Shown: in pieces, positions 43,301 to 55,459 of the stretch
How positions within the stretch are numbered: position 1 is the first letter of the stretch
Layout: each line of letters opens with the position of its first letter
Assembly: GCF_964204865.1 (NCBI RefSeq)
Contig: NC_135259.1
Coordinates: 10,426,974 to 10,490,973, forward strand
Length of the DNA: 64,000 nt
Source of the DNA: Styela clava
Lineage: Eukaryota > Chordata > Ascidiacea > Stolidobranchia > Styelidae
Reading direction: 5' to 3'
The notes under the pieces: model-generated
The model's database searches: none
What the model was told of the DNA's origin: nothing
What the model saw: the letters and a program-made list of their open reading frames with translations, nothing else
Translations under genes and position numbers: made by a program

Positions 43301-46300
43301 AACGAGGAGCGAACGGCATGCTAAACCGGTGTCACATGGACAGATATGTTCGGAGTCAGCAAATAATAGTCAAATCTTCCTCATTGGCACTGTGACGGTA
43401 CAGGTACTGTCATAGATATTTTAGATCCTGTGACAATGATCCATTCTTCTTGATTATATTGAAACATCAATTGAAATATCTCGTTATACGAGTCAATTAT
43501 GTACCGTATTACCGGATCAGGTACGAACCACAGTCAAACATTTCACATACAAACGTTACAAAATAACATGCGTCAACCTAACACCACCTGAACCGAGCAC
43601 AAATTTCGGTACAGTGACTGTCATAGCCGCTTAGGGCTGATAAACAATTCGACTACACGAACAACTCACCAGGCCTATCTGTAGTCGAGTTGTCCGTGCG
43701 TGGCAATGATCTATTCTCCTCCATTCAATTGCAACATGAATTGAAATATTAAGTGATCCGTTTCATTCCCTTCTCCATTATTGGAACAAAATCCAAAACA
43801 CAAGCCCCGCTTTTACCAGACAGCTACGAGATAGTTTAGTGTCACTGCTCTGTGCTACAGTACCGGAACTGCCCTATCTTTAGCAGTTCCTGTCTTGTGA
43901 CAGCGTGAATTGAAATTGCAAGATGGTCCGATTCACAACTGTAGTAATACCAACGATCCGAGTCATTACTGTAATATAACACGAAGTACGGCACTATTCA
44001 CCATTTCTCAAATTCTGGCAAAGCAAGGATTCCGTTACGAATCACCGACGTTCGATGGCACGTGATCAAAAGAACATGAAGAGGAGTGCCAGCATATGCG
44101 TCCGCAGAACGTTCGTGGCGTCATAGCAAACAAAAACAAATCCCACGGAGCAAACAGGAATATTTGCAGTAAAATCAAAAACCTTCTGGAGCAAAATTTC
44201 ATCTTGAACCACTAAAAATTTCAAAGCAATTAGTTCAGTAATGAAAGAGAAAAGCGGTTTTTTAATATGTCCACTAGGTGTCCTATTCTGTGTCAAAGAA
44301 CAGGAACAAGATATTAACACAAGAGAGCTATGCTCAAATATATCGACACTTAGAATGAAACGAAATATATTATCATCACTTCACCGAAAACCATAGGGTA
44401 CACTACGCCTTCGGTACGGTATCCTGTACGAATCTGAACAGTGAAACTGCTACATGGCTATGGTAACTGACTTACTAGTAGGCCTACTTGGGTACAAATA
44501 ACGGTACATGGACTGTTATAGCTCTTCCATGTCCTGTGGTATTGATTTATGTTGTTTACATCAGAACTGTAACGAAAAGATGACCAGAGGTAACGTACGG
44601 TACCTTACCAGTACCTACCTGTTGCTTTACTGTCGGCCTGCTATTCGATCATGGAACGGTTCTTCTCTGGCTTATAAAAACTCAATTCAATTTGCTCAAA
44701 ATTAACTTATACGGTAGGCCGGATTTGCTAGAAAACCTACATTTGACATTATTGCAATAGTAAGATCGCGAAAGGAATAAGCTAATTTCACTGTGGTAGG
44801 ATAACTGAGCAGTACCGTACCTGAAGGCTCGATCACGCAACCGCTTGAAATAAGTTTAAAACAGTATTCCCAAAAGAGTAAATTTTAGAACAGCGAAATT
44901 TTGAATGAAATATCAAATCTCATAGAATTCATAAGAAATTTAGAAATAATTAAAAGTAATAGCCTTCTGAAAATTAAATCAAACTTTAACCATTGAAAAT
45001 TTCGAAGCAATTGGTCCAGTATTCGAAAAGAAAAGCGATTTAGAATAATGATGGTGACGAAGAAAAATAATAAAAAATAACAACAACATAATATTGAAAC
45101 GATCCTTATGTCCACTAAAGTGTCCAAAAACGATCGTTATGTCCACTAACGTGTCACAATATTTTTCTCTTTTGTTTAATGTTTCCTATTTTGCTGCTGA
45201 TAAACAGAGAATAAATGCATCGCCGCCTTGGAAGTACAGTTTTAAAGGCCTTGATGTTTCTAACTTAGATACATTTCTTCAAATCTCATTCCAAAAATCT
45301 CCAACATGAAACCAGATTCAAGCAATTAATCACATTTTTATTTACTTTTCAGGTTGGTGCTATCGAAGGTCAATTGTGCAAAAAAATCGGAAAACTGACG
45401 GGACTCAGCATACAACAAATATTAGATTGTGATCTCGGTAATTGTGGAGGATATATCGATGAAATATTCAAATATATTAAACGACAAGGTGGAATAATGA
45501 GTGATGTTGATTACCCTTATACATCATGCTTGGATTGCATGCAATGCCTCGTGAAGGACCCAAAGAAAACTTTTATACCGAAAATAAATAGGGTCAGTGT
45601 TACACAAAGTCTTAAGTACAACCTTTGTATACCCCACGTGAGAATAGTAGTCGTAAACATTTTTTTACCCTTATATCTTACGGGGAAAAACATGCAAAAG
45701 GTATTAAAAGGTACTGTATATGATAATCCGTTGACCAGGCTAAGTAAATGGCAAAAGTTTAAGGCATCTGACACAATGATCCATCTTATCATCTGTAGAC
45801 CGTTACTACTGTCAAGGGATGCACAAATTGTCAGTGAATGCAAAATGTATTATTGAGAATTCTTCAATTAAAGCTAAGTAAAGTACTACAACTTCGTCTG
45901 CGATAATTACCACTTCGTTTGCCTCGAGTTGCAAGCTTTGTATTATACTAATCGTTCCATGTTATTTCAGTTTCTCTGCGATAGTCATTGTAAATACAGA
46001 TACAGAATATCGAAAGCAAAATTACAAGGATTTCGTCGAGTTCCTTCCACCGAAGAAGACTTGAAACGAGCTGTTGCGACAATAGGCCCTATTGCGGCTG
46101 GAATAGATGCCAGATTTGATTTTCCTATGTATAGCAATCATAATGGTAAGAAAGCTATATACAATAAGCGTATGGGCTTGCAAAAAACTCAAAAGGAAAG
46201 TAGTTTTATTGTAGTACATTACACAAATAGTAGGGCGGAGCTGATGTATCGGCTTCGTTTTTGGCAAATTTCGTTGCATCAGAAACAATGCGTCAGTTAT

Positions 46301-49300
46301 TGTATATTTATTTTTGAGTCTTTTATCTAATAGTGAGTTTAAAGGAGACATCATAAGAATATTATTTTATGATGTATTTACTCACAAATTATTTATGAGT
46401 AAATTATTTATTTACTCATTTTTAATAATAATGAGTGAATCAGTGAAGCATTAGATTGACTAACGTGCACATCACTTGTTCATTATCTTATTTGGCTACG
46501 TTGTCATTGTAGGATATAAATTTCGGGGATGAGAAATATTAGATCGAAATCGAAGCCATATCTCATTCTCCACTTCACCAAAGAGTAAAAAAGATTATAC
46601 CATCTCTTTTTCATGGATATCTCGTATGCGTGGATGACTGCAGAGGCATGGACATTGGTTGAGTTAATAAGTTATGTATTGGCTTATTCACATTAATAGA
46701 CTCCGGTTCATTACGAAAAAAAACTTGGGATTATGACAACCCACTAATCTTCGATATGTAATCGTTCAGAGTTATATGCTCGAATTATGTTTTCAGATAT
46801 ATATTACGAACCAAGGTGCAGCAGGAGGAGATTAAATCATGCTGTTCTGGTTGTTGGATATGGCACTAACAAGAAAGGAGATTACTGGATTGTGAAAAAC
46901 AGGTAAACTATATTATGCAATACGTTTCAGGCGTAAAAAAAACGATTTGTAATTAAAGAATTCACATAAAGATTGCGGCCAATAATATATTCGGTATAGA
47001 TTTCGATTAAAAATTCTTCGCATTTTGAACCTTTAATTAATAATGTAGATAACCTAGCTCGATACTCCTAAATAAACCTGTTTATTGTGAAATTGAAATT
47101 TCATATTATATGGCTGAATCCTTTAATAAGTTCTATATCGCATCAAGTCGCGTTGACATGACCTGACCAAATGTGTATGTCACAATCCCAAGGTCTTTAG
47201 CGTGAACATTCATGTATGTTCATTAGTTTACCTATTTGTTCACAGTTCAGTTTTCCGAAATCATTTATCCCAAATAAATTAATGATTTTGGGGATCATAT
47301 CGTACCATATTTAATTTGGTATACCAGTACAGAATAATATTTTATATATTTTAAGAAGAAAGCCAACGCTGATAAACGTTACAACTTGTAAAGATTGGCC
47401 GTTCTAATATTTCCACCACCTCCGCTTTATTTCAAGAAATCGTTTGTAAAATAGCCATCTTCGTTTGTATTCCAACGTAAATAACATTGCGATCAGATCA
47501 GGGGATGAATTAAACATGCAAATTCTAATAATATATGATTTCTTCCGGATTGTTTCATAGAATTATATTGATTGGATTTTGGATACTTTGACATTTGTAA
47601 TACATAACGAACGGATATACGCATATAGATATATACTCTGTATATAAAAGGTGTATTTTAAATTTCCTTCCCATTTCTTATATCGTAAGAATTAGATGTT
47701 CCAAATCCAAGAAAATATAATAAATAGCTTGACCTCGCCAAATTTGTGTCACGCCTGGCTTTGTGCCACCGATCAATTTATCGCGAAGCAAGGTGACAAA
47801 AAGGAACATGAAATCGTGTCATTGAGTGATTTACGAAGACAAACTGATCAGTTCACTATCATTTATCACAAAAAATTTATCTGGAATTCCCGTCGAAGCG
47901 TATGATAGTTTTCATTGCCAAAAATTGCAGAATCTCATTTTTCTTCAATGAGGTATTTATGAAATGAATTCATTAATAAAATTTATATCATACAAACGTA
48001 TTGTTCAAATATGAAAATCCAGCAACTTCCGCGAAACTGCATAAGAAATGACAAAGAATTTGTCACGTTATGTCACGGATAAATCGATTTTCTTTCTCGT
48101 TATTTTGTAATGTGCTGTTCCGTGTCCAGTTTTGACCCTAATCTGTGCATAAATGAATTATGGGATGGTCATTTACCAAGTGTGATTCAAACCTAAAAAT
48201 AAAGTTAATCGGACAAATGATTATTTGTGTTTTAAGGAGATGACAATTTTGTTGTATTTAATATTCTATATTATAGAATCTATAATACCTCTTTATTATA
48301 GATATATTGTGCAATACTGTTAGATACATTTTCTATAAAAATCGAAGAATATTAAATTTTTAACTAGTAAAAATCGATCGATTCAGCAATGTAGAGCGAC
48401 GGAATCCATAGCATGACCAATCGGGCTGTACCTCGTTGTAGGATTTCGGAACATTTGTTTGAGGACTCATGTATGCACGATACCCTGATTTGAGAAAACT
48501 AATTTGAAAATATTGAATGCAACTTGGAATTAAAACTTAGAATTCGGTTCGCTATGCGCAAAAGTAGTTGTGATGCAAAAAATTGAAATGTAGGCTACTC
48601 GGTACCTTTTGTTTCCATGAATGGTATGGGGTATTCATTTTATGGATTCACGAGTTGCATGTAAATCTGGCAGCCAATATAAGGCTTTTTAAACTTATGT
48701 ATATGCAAATAAAGAATTTTATGTGTATCTCTCAACAAAACCTAATTTTTGGGGTCGAGTTCTTACTCGAGTATGAAAAAAAAGCGATTTTACGCAAAAC
48801 ATGATACTAAGCCATTAATTTTATCAAACAGATCTAATGCAGACAGAGATGATAAACGCCATTTAATTGAATGGGTATTTTCAGATTTTTTGGATCTAGT
48901 TTACGTCTTCTTGTTTATTTAAAAAAAGTTAGCTACTAGTTATATCTAATGCAGATCAAACAGATCTAATGCAGACATAGATGATAAACGGCATTTAATT
49001 GATTGGGTATTTTCAGATTTTTTGGATCTAGTTTACGTCTTCTTGTTTATTTAAAAAAGTTAGCTACTAGTTATATGTGTTATCTTTATATTTTATTCCA
49101 TGACATGTGTTAATAATTAAGCATTGTATCGCAGGCCAAGTTGTCACTTCTTTCACGACGTACCAAACAATTTTGTGATATGCTAAAAAAAATTTGGAAT
49201 TTTCCTCTTTTTAGAATATAGAAAACGACGCCATATTCTATGTCGCTTTTGGAAAAAATCGATCGAAATTGTGTTTCCATATTCCGACAAATAATTTTAG

Positions 49301-50022
49301 CATAAGTTCAATTTCATGGTCTTCCGGGCGAAATTTGATGAAAGGAAAATTCGAAAATAAAACGTGATATTAGTTCGTAGAGAAAATTAATTTATTCTCA
49401 GTTGTAACCTACATTCACATGCATAATTCACAGCCACATGCCACTGTCTTAAACTACAAATCTGTGAAGTCATATACATCTTCATATACAGAATGACAGC
49501 AACGAAACTTTTGAATCTAGATTTTTGCGCTCAAAATTTCGAAGTACAAATTTAATAAAGCGACAACGTAAAGCCGTATTTGACATTTTCTGTCATACAT
49601 CTTTGTCTTGTTATATGTAACAATATAAAATTTATCGATTGCGATATTGACTAATGACTACACGTGTTGCAAATGCATGTTCGGGGTTTTGATAGTTGAT
49701 TTAAATACTGGCTTTGCTATATTTGAATGAGTATATATGAAAATCATTTTGGAACCCGGGGTATATCGAAATCGAAGTATTTAGAATTGATGGTTATGTC
49801 CACTATATGTTGAAGCAGATCTGTCATTTAACACGCTTTAAATGATACTTTATATTGATAATTTCACTCATGCAGCATAAACTCACCGGGTTAGCTGTAA
49901 TTGCATTTTTTTTTTGCAGCTGGGGCACAGATTGGGGAGCTTCTGGATACGTTCGAATGAGTCGAAACAGGGGGAACAATTGTGGAATTGCTACGGCTGC
50001 TATGTATCCAATTTTAAAATAA
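37387..50022 (+). CDS. cathepsin L-like papain-family cysteine protease, seven exons
   Basis: Exons 37387-37489, 38831-38970, 39197-39376, 45353-45592, 45971-46145, 46797-46902 and 49920-50022 have GT-AG borders in consistent phase, giving 348 residues. The product is a secreted or lysosomal endopeptidase of family C1A. The signal peptide covers about 1-17. The I29 inhibitory propeptide (about 27-81) has [19 protein letters not shown] and an ERFNIN-like string ending LNKFSDF. The mature part begins near LPRNVDWR (about 110). The catalytic triad is Cys136 (GSCFAFSA), His294 ([11 protein letters not shown]) and Asn314 (IVKNSWGTDWG), and Gln130 can form the oxyanion hole. Oddities: Pro133 replaces the conserved disulfide Cys before the catalytic Cys, Phe137 replaces Trp, and a Cys-rich insertion follows DYPYT in exon 4. 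A weaker alternative donor at 45551 would shorten that insertion in frame. AATAAA near 50097 is a likely polyadenylation signal. Confidence 0.92.
37795..38050 (-). repeat. tRNA-derived SINE-like repeat in protease intron 1
   Basis: On the minus strand a tRNA-like head contains GTAGGTTTGAATCCTACTCT, a near-perfect T-arm and B box with its 5-bp stem, at about 37990-38010. It is followed by 150 or so GC-richer bases unlike the surrounding intron. The A-box region is degenerate. No second copy is obvious in this window. Confidence 0.5.
40270..41310. mobile_element. hAT-like element, family B, copy 2, in protease intron 3
   Basis: The left part (CCCGTTGGGTAATTTGATATGGCCCGCC, then ACAACCAAACTAAAACCAAATTTTGATGTTT) and right part (GTGCCCCTGGTCTAAAAACCTTGCCCTG) match the remnant at 3004-3283 in the same order. 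The copy is split at 40493-41254 by another element. The target duplication is not recognisable. Confidence 0.68.
40493..41254. mobile_element. MITE-like element nested in family B copy 2
   Basis: The left end CGGGGAAAGTGGGGAAGGTT and the complement of the right end, AGAGTAAAGTGGGACATGGG, are related inverted termini. Continuous family B sequence resumes on both sides, so this is a later insertion. Inside, a short direct repeat of CTGTCAAATTGTGCCCAGTG lies at about 40906-40950. No transposase frame is visible. Confidence 0.65.
41311..44170. other. intron 3 of the protease; no further gene seen
   Basis: Long intronic sequence with several mid-length open stretches on both strands (for example around 41560-42080 and 42680-43070) but no recognisable domain, splice context or homology to the host gene. 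Confidence 0.45.
44178..45125. repeat. diverged direct repeat within protease intron 3
   Basis: Two segments, about 44178-44283 and 44960-45125, share AATTTCRAAGCAATTRGTYC, AAGAGAAAAGCG-type words and ATGTCCACTARRGTGTCC in the same order. The last motif recurs once more at 45137-45155. They look like copies of an unidentified dispersed or locally duplicated repeat. Confidence 0.5.
48823..49078. repeat. 132-bp tandem duplication in protease intron 6
   Basis: Units start ATCAAACAGATCTAATGCAG at 48823 and at 48955. They agree almost base for base through TTTTTTGGATCTAGTTTACG and AGTTAGCTACTAGTTATAT. The second unit is a few bases shorter. Non-coding. Confidence 0.92.
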
Positions 50023-53000
50023 AAATACTTTTATTTCACAATGATTTATAAACAAATCGTATTTGCAGTGTTCTCTCGAAATTTTCTTTATTTGTAAATA
50101 AACATTAACATACCAACCCAAGTTTGTGTTATGTTATTCATTTTCTTTCTTAAATTTGGTCAAAATCGGATGGCGTGTTGTAATTTTAAGCATACTAATT
50201 TATTACAAACTGGAATGCGGTTGTAACCACCCTAGGACTATCATAACAATGTATATAGTATACGATAACCGATTATTTGCGTTATTACCACAACTCAAAG
50301 TTTACATCAATTTTAAAAAGATTACGGTTATACACAAGTACGGTAAAGGGTAAAGCATATAGACTACTGTAAGCATATTTTAAATTAAATTTATTCGTCT
50401 CGTCGCAAAAATTCTTAGAAAAATCGATTTCCCAAAACCTATTCGTGATTTACGGCGAACATCACGAAATAAAGTGTTTTTTTAGTTGATTCGATTTGTT
50501 CTTGTCAAACATGCGTGAGTTAGAAGTAAGGATGGTATCCTGCCCGATTCTCCAATAAACTGTTTTCTCGCAGCGGGGGACATCTCCACTACACTAGCGA
50601 ATTCTAAGCACTGACAATTGGGTTTTGTTTTTTTATCAATTCTAAAAAAACATCGTGTTTTAAAACAAAGGCTTGTTTAAAATCAATTTTTTTCTGTGTT
50701 TTCTGTATTTTTTTTTATTGAAATACCCCCTGCATCGCCTCGAAACTACGCCAAAACGTTGCATTTTGGCAGCTGCACACGCAGCCAGAACTATAATTTC
50801 AAAAATGTGAGTAAAATTTTTTATTTTGACTTTTACTTCTATTGCGTACAATCATCGCCACGTTTGTATATCCACCAAAGTCATAAGATTTTACCCGGGA
50901 TGTTTAGCCGAGATATCAGAGAGATGTTTTGAGTAAGAAAAATTGACATATTGACATTTTCCTCATAAAATGAAGGCATTATTACGGTTAATACTGTTCG
51001 GTTCATTTATGCTTTAGCATACTTTGTTTTTAAGGTTGAAGTGATAGAGTTTTTCAAAGTTATACAAACAAATTTATTCGATCGCATATTAATTTTCGCA
51101 AGGTAGTTTCATCGCAGCAGGGTCGTTCACAATACTCTGTTACTGGTCAATGAGTACATTTTATTTAATGTTACCAGTCCGGTAGGTCAAAAGGTTGAGA
51201 ACCGTTGATTTAACATTACAATCTGACCTATTTATCACCCATGGCGGGCAATGCTTGAACGAATCGTTCCAATAAGCATGCTGTTTTATGAATGTTTTGT
51301 AAAGCTGGCTGTTTTAAACATATTATTGTCTTGGCTCATTGTCAAAATACAAGGGAAAATTTCAAAATTAAACCTGCACATTTTTGATTACCAGTAATAT
51401 TAGGTGATCTTGGTTATTAGTTTGAAGCTTTTCAAGTAAAATAAATGTTCACTGACCAACTTTATTACAAAATTAAAAGAAGAATCACGTACATTAAATC
51501 TCGACATTGAGGAAAATATGTAAATATATATTTGTGACAGTGATAAAGGGTTACTTAGACAATCAGAATCTCTACCTATAGGTAGATGTGGTTTGTCCCG
51601 CGGCACACTCTCGATATAGCGCATATAAACACTATATGTTTGGCGTATGCCGCGTGATATAACTTAGGTTTTTACAATAGGGATACACATTTTTATTTTC
51701 TATATTTTAACTGCGAATTGTGTAGGGAAATAAAATTATTCTATGATAAATTGCGTCTACAAAGAAAAAATAATTAAAACAAGATAAATCAAAATTTAAA
51801 CAACGAAATTAACTGGCTTGAAATTCGGACTGTTTAGGGTTTGAGGTGACTATCTATCTGCCATTCACATTGGAGGATAATATGCATCATTGACACTAAG
51901 TGTTTCGTGTACACACAAGTTGTTATTCGTCATATCTACTAAGTCAAAATAAATATGAGTCGAATATTCGGCTTGAAAATTGAAAAGCGAAAATAAATGT
52001 CGTGGTGACTTCAAATAGACAAAATAGCATGAAAGGAAAACAATTGTCAAAATTATACAGAATATCACATGTTGTGCAAAATTTTGATACCAAAATTTAA
52101 CACAGTTGGAAACATATTGTATTCATGTTATCTTTCGAATTAATCATTCAAATAGTGGGTAACCAATTGCTAGCGGAAACGGGAAACGTATCTATTTATA
52201 TGCTATACTTCATTTGGTTGGTAATTTATTTAAAGATTTAAATAGGTAACAATCAATGTAATTGATTGAAACTACTGATTCATCTGTATCTGTAAATTGG
52301 ACATGCGTTACAACAAATCCAATAATTTGTCTGCATAATTAGACAATTAGACAGAATATGATAAATTGAGTTCAATAATTTTTTATATTTTTCTCTCAAA
52401 TCATTTTCTTCTAAAATTCGGATTTGAGTTGATTCATTCGGTTTATATGTATGAACTAGTGTCCATACAAAAATATGTGAATTTATAATATTATTGATTT
52501 CTTTTTACTACGTTATTGAAATTGAATTTTAAAAAGTGAAAAGTAATAATAACAACGAAAAATTATGAAAAACAAACAAAAATACAACTATTCATCATCG
52601 ATTGAGATCAATGATATAAACTCGATTATTATGATTTTTATAGGGAATAACAAACAATAATATAATGAATAAAACTTTAGTATGTGTTATAACTCAGTCA
52701 AAAGTTTTTGTTCATTATCATTCAATGGTGTAGAGTTTTGTAAATGATTTTTTTCATCATCAGAGCAAGGGTATTCGCGATGCATTTTTTGTCCTGTAAT
52801 AAAAAAATATCATTATCAAACTAGTGGGGCATTCTGCTGAGAAAAATATTAGACATGAAATAATACTTAGGAATCAGGTAGAAATGAAAAAGAACATAAT
52901 ATGATGATGATAATGAAATACAGTTTAAGATATTTAACTACAATAGCTACATTAATTGAATAGATATAGAACAACACAATCGCACCACGGTAGAAGATTT

Positions 53001-54445
53001 CTTTGGGAAAGGGTATCACAGCGCAATTCAGTATATTGTGCTTCTGCGCAAGATTCGGGATTTATTTTAAAGAAGCATACACAAATTGCATCAAACACAT
53101 AAAAACTCAGGTATAATTCACACGCAACGATAAAGCCGCTTTCAATGCACGAGTTATTTAAAATTTTTGGATCCACTTCATGGCTTCGAATGAATCGAGA
53201 TTTTATGTTTAGTTTCACTTGGCACTGTTGAAGAATTGGACGATAACTCAGTGACCAAAATTACTACCATTAATCTTGCCTCACTAATCTATCTATCGTT
53301 CAATTAATATCATGGCATGGGATATTATGGCGGAATTCTTATAAAAAATCGTTGCAGGTAAATGTATTTACCGGACAATCGATTTAATTAAACTTTGCTA
53401 CTGTAAAATGCTTTTTGATATGAGGTGAACATATGAATTTTTACGCTAAATTGTTGGTTATTCGGATGAATATACAAATTAAAAGTAATTTACGTGCAAT
53501 TAAAAATTTTGAAAATTATTAAATTGTGTATTTTTAAAGGTGGAAATGTAACAATTGCTCATTGTTTTCAAAGTTTGTATCTATTTGAATCTCAGAAACA
53601 TTAGTATATATATCATTTATTCGGAAGTAGCAATCATGACATGTATCGACAGGTGTTTCGGGCCAGTTAAGGTTTGGACCTCTTACAATTCCGATCTGAA
53701 ACGTATTCATCAATCAACAAAATAATAAGACAAGACTGTTCATCATATTGAACATAATTGTCATAAAATATTTTACGCAAAGACAATTTATTGATAATGT
53801 AACGGTAATCTAATGGTTACGGTGGAATACTTTGGAGTTACAATCACTTATTTCAAGCGCATACTGGAGGAGTTAAATTTGTCGCTACGCTCATTTTCGA
53901 ATTGTTATAAATTATATGATGTATTATAATACCGCCAATTAAACTATTAGTACGTGTCGTAATTAACTCTCCCCTTTATTTTTTGGGTTAAATAATCAAT
54001 GTTCATAGTAGTAAATTATGAGTAAATTGAGCAACTGTCGGTTAGTCATTTATACCTAGTGAATCACGCACGTGCATAAAAAGCAGCTGATTCATTAATT
54101 CATTATAACGTGTTAATCTTTGCAAGAATATGCATCTACTCGTAGACTGCAAGATATAAAGCATTCAAGAGCAGAAATTCAACTTATAATCGAATATGAA
54201 ATATATAAAATTTACAAATAATACATCTATTTCACTTTGGTCTGTGACATTCGCTCACTATTGACCAAATAAAATTGTTGTTATTGTTCGGCTTTCCATG
54301 TCATATATATAGAATGTATATAGAGTAGGATATGTTAAAGCATACGTAGTATCTTCAGCTAAACTGGGTGAATAATTATGAACTAGGTAGCGACTATATT
54401 AATGAGTTAGTCTAGCGTGATATATGTTAGTTAGTACACACCAAG
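50023..54445. other. intergenic; one hAT-type terminus
   Basis: GTCAAAAGGTTGAGAACCGTTG near 51187-51208 is the complement of a CAACGGTTCTCAACCTTTTG hAT-type end. The left partner was not found. Otherwise the interval is AT-rich, with some short open stretches behind acceptor-like sites on the minus strand (see rejected items) that do not exceed chance. Confidence 0.45.
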
Positions 54446-55459
54446 TTAAATTGAATTCGTGCAATGTGTTGCAGAAGCACTTTCAGACGCCGAAGTCGGT
54501 GGTACACTCTCTTCTGGCGTCGAGTACTCACTTCGGCAGCAGCACCGTGGGAACACCGTTTTCTTCCAATCAGGAAACGAGAGAATCACCATCAGCAAAT
54601 TTAGGAGAGTGCTGATCTGCATTGCTACACCTATTGTGACGCCATCATTGAAAACTGATGAGGCGGCAAGAATAGCGGTTCCAGTATCAGTGATGGTGCA
54701 AATCAGTGCTGTAATGAATGCTCTCATTATAAGGGGTTTAAGGTTGAAGTTTCCCGCCGGCATTCCGTTCATATTAAATTGGTGCCTCAGAAGTGGTTGC
54801 AGGAAAAGACCAAGGAGTATAATTTGCATTACTGCAGACGTCACGCCAATGATTATCCATGGTGTTTCAGGGTTGATTGAAGACCCAACTATGGCGCATC
54901 CTGTAGCTACCACTTCGAAGGAAAAGCTTGCGATATAGATGATGGTGTTTGTAACAGGCGATGCTACTAGTAGGAATACCACCACAAAGCTGAGTGCTCG
55001 GAAGATTGGCGTTGTCAGGTGTCTGATGGCTGCGTCGCTGTATATCGATCTCTGTCGAAGCCACATCACCAAATAAGAAAACATAAATGCTAAGCTCCCC
55101 GTTATCGCTTTAACACATTTGCTAAAGCCACACATATCCGGCAAATAATAGTCGACAATCACCTCCTCGAAAATTCCGTCAGCAAGATGCAGAGCTACTG
55201 ATATGCTGAGTAAAAGAGTAGTAACTTTCATGAGGTACCGATATCGTTTTCCTGATAGCTCTTTGACGGTACTTTTACGAGCTTGATGCACATCCATAGA
55301 TAGTCTGACTGTAATATACAATACGATTGCTAGCGTCACATCCGTCAGAAAAATATGTCGAAGCCAGTTCTTGTGGCTAGCTACATGAGGGTGAGTAACA
55401 TTGCTAGAATTTGAAAATGTTGTGTTCGGTATCGTCGTTGACGGATTCGTTGTTTCCAT
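54446..55459 (-). CDS. seven-transmembrane protein, orphan receptor-like
   Basis: One intronless frame of 337 residues, clearly longer than chance allows. The N-terminus is extracellular-like with three N-glycosylation sequons (Asn12, Asn17, Asn20). Seven hydrophobic segments lie near 36-55, 76-96, 115-134, 155-177, 200-222, 245-268 and 275-295. Cys110 or Cys115 before helix 3 and Cys188 before helix 5 could form the usual receptor disulfide. Helix 3 ends in MWLRQRSIY rather than the DRY motif, and no NPxxY is seen in helix 7. CCC at 306-308 after helix 7 suggests palmitoylation, and the tail is Ser/Thr/Glu-rich. This fits a divergent G-protein-coupled receptor, but no family can be named. 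The start is the first ATG of the frame. Confidence 0.78.
   Translation of the reverse strand: METTNPSTTIPNTTFSNSSNVTHPHVASHKNWLRHIFLTDVTLAIVLYITVRLSMDVHQARKSTVKELSGKRYRYLMKVTTLLLSISVALHLADGIFEEVIVDYYLPDMCGFSKCVKAITGSLAFMFSYLVMWLRQRSIYSDAAIRHLTTPIFRALSFVVVFLLVASPVTNTIIYIASFSFEVVATGCAIVGSSINPETPWIIIGVTSAVMQIILLGLFLQPLLRHQFNMNGMPAGNFNLKPLIMRAFITALICTITDTGTAILAASSVFNDGVTIGVAMQISTLLNLLMVILSFPDWKKTVFPRCCCRSEYSTPEESVPPTSASESASATHCTNSI

Noticed and set aside
51865-52125. Minus-strand segment with a hydrophobic stretch and a tail ending NDAYYPPM, plus another open segment at 52687-52793 ending NEQKLLTEL
   Set aside because: Considered as alternative receptor tails. No acceptor in frame for the first, no shared upstream exon, and lengths within chance.
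53534-53695. Minus-strand 54-codon open segment behind a TTTCAG acceptor (contains LNWPETPVDTCHDC)
   Set aside because: Looks protein-like, but runs of this length are common by chance at this base composition, and no upstream exon with a matching donor could be identified.
54459-54938. 159-codon plus-strand frame
   Set aside because: Antisense shadow of the 7TM gene; low hydrophobic pattern and no family features.
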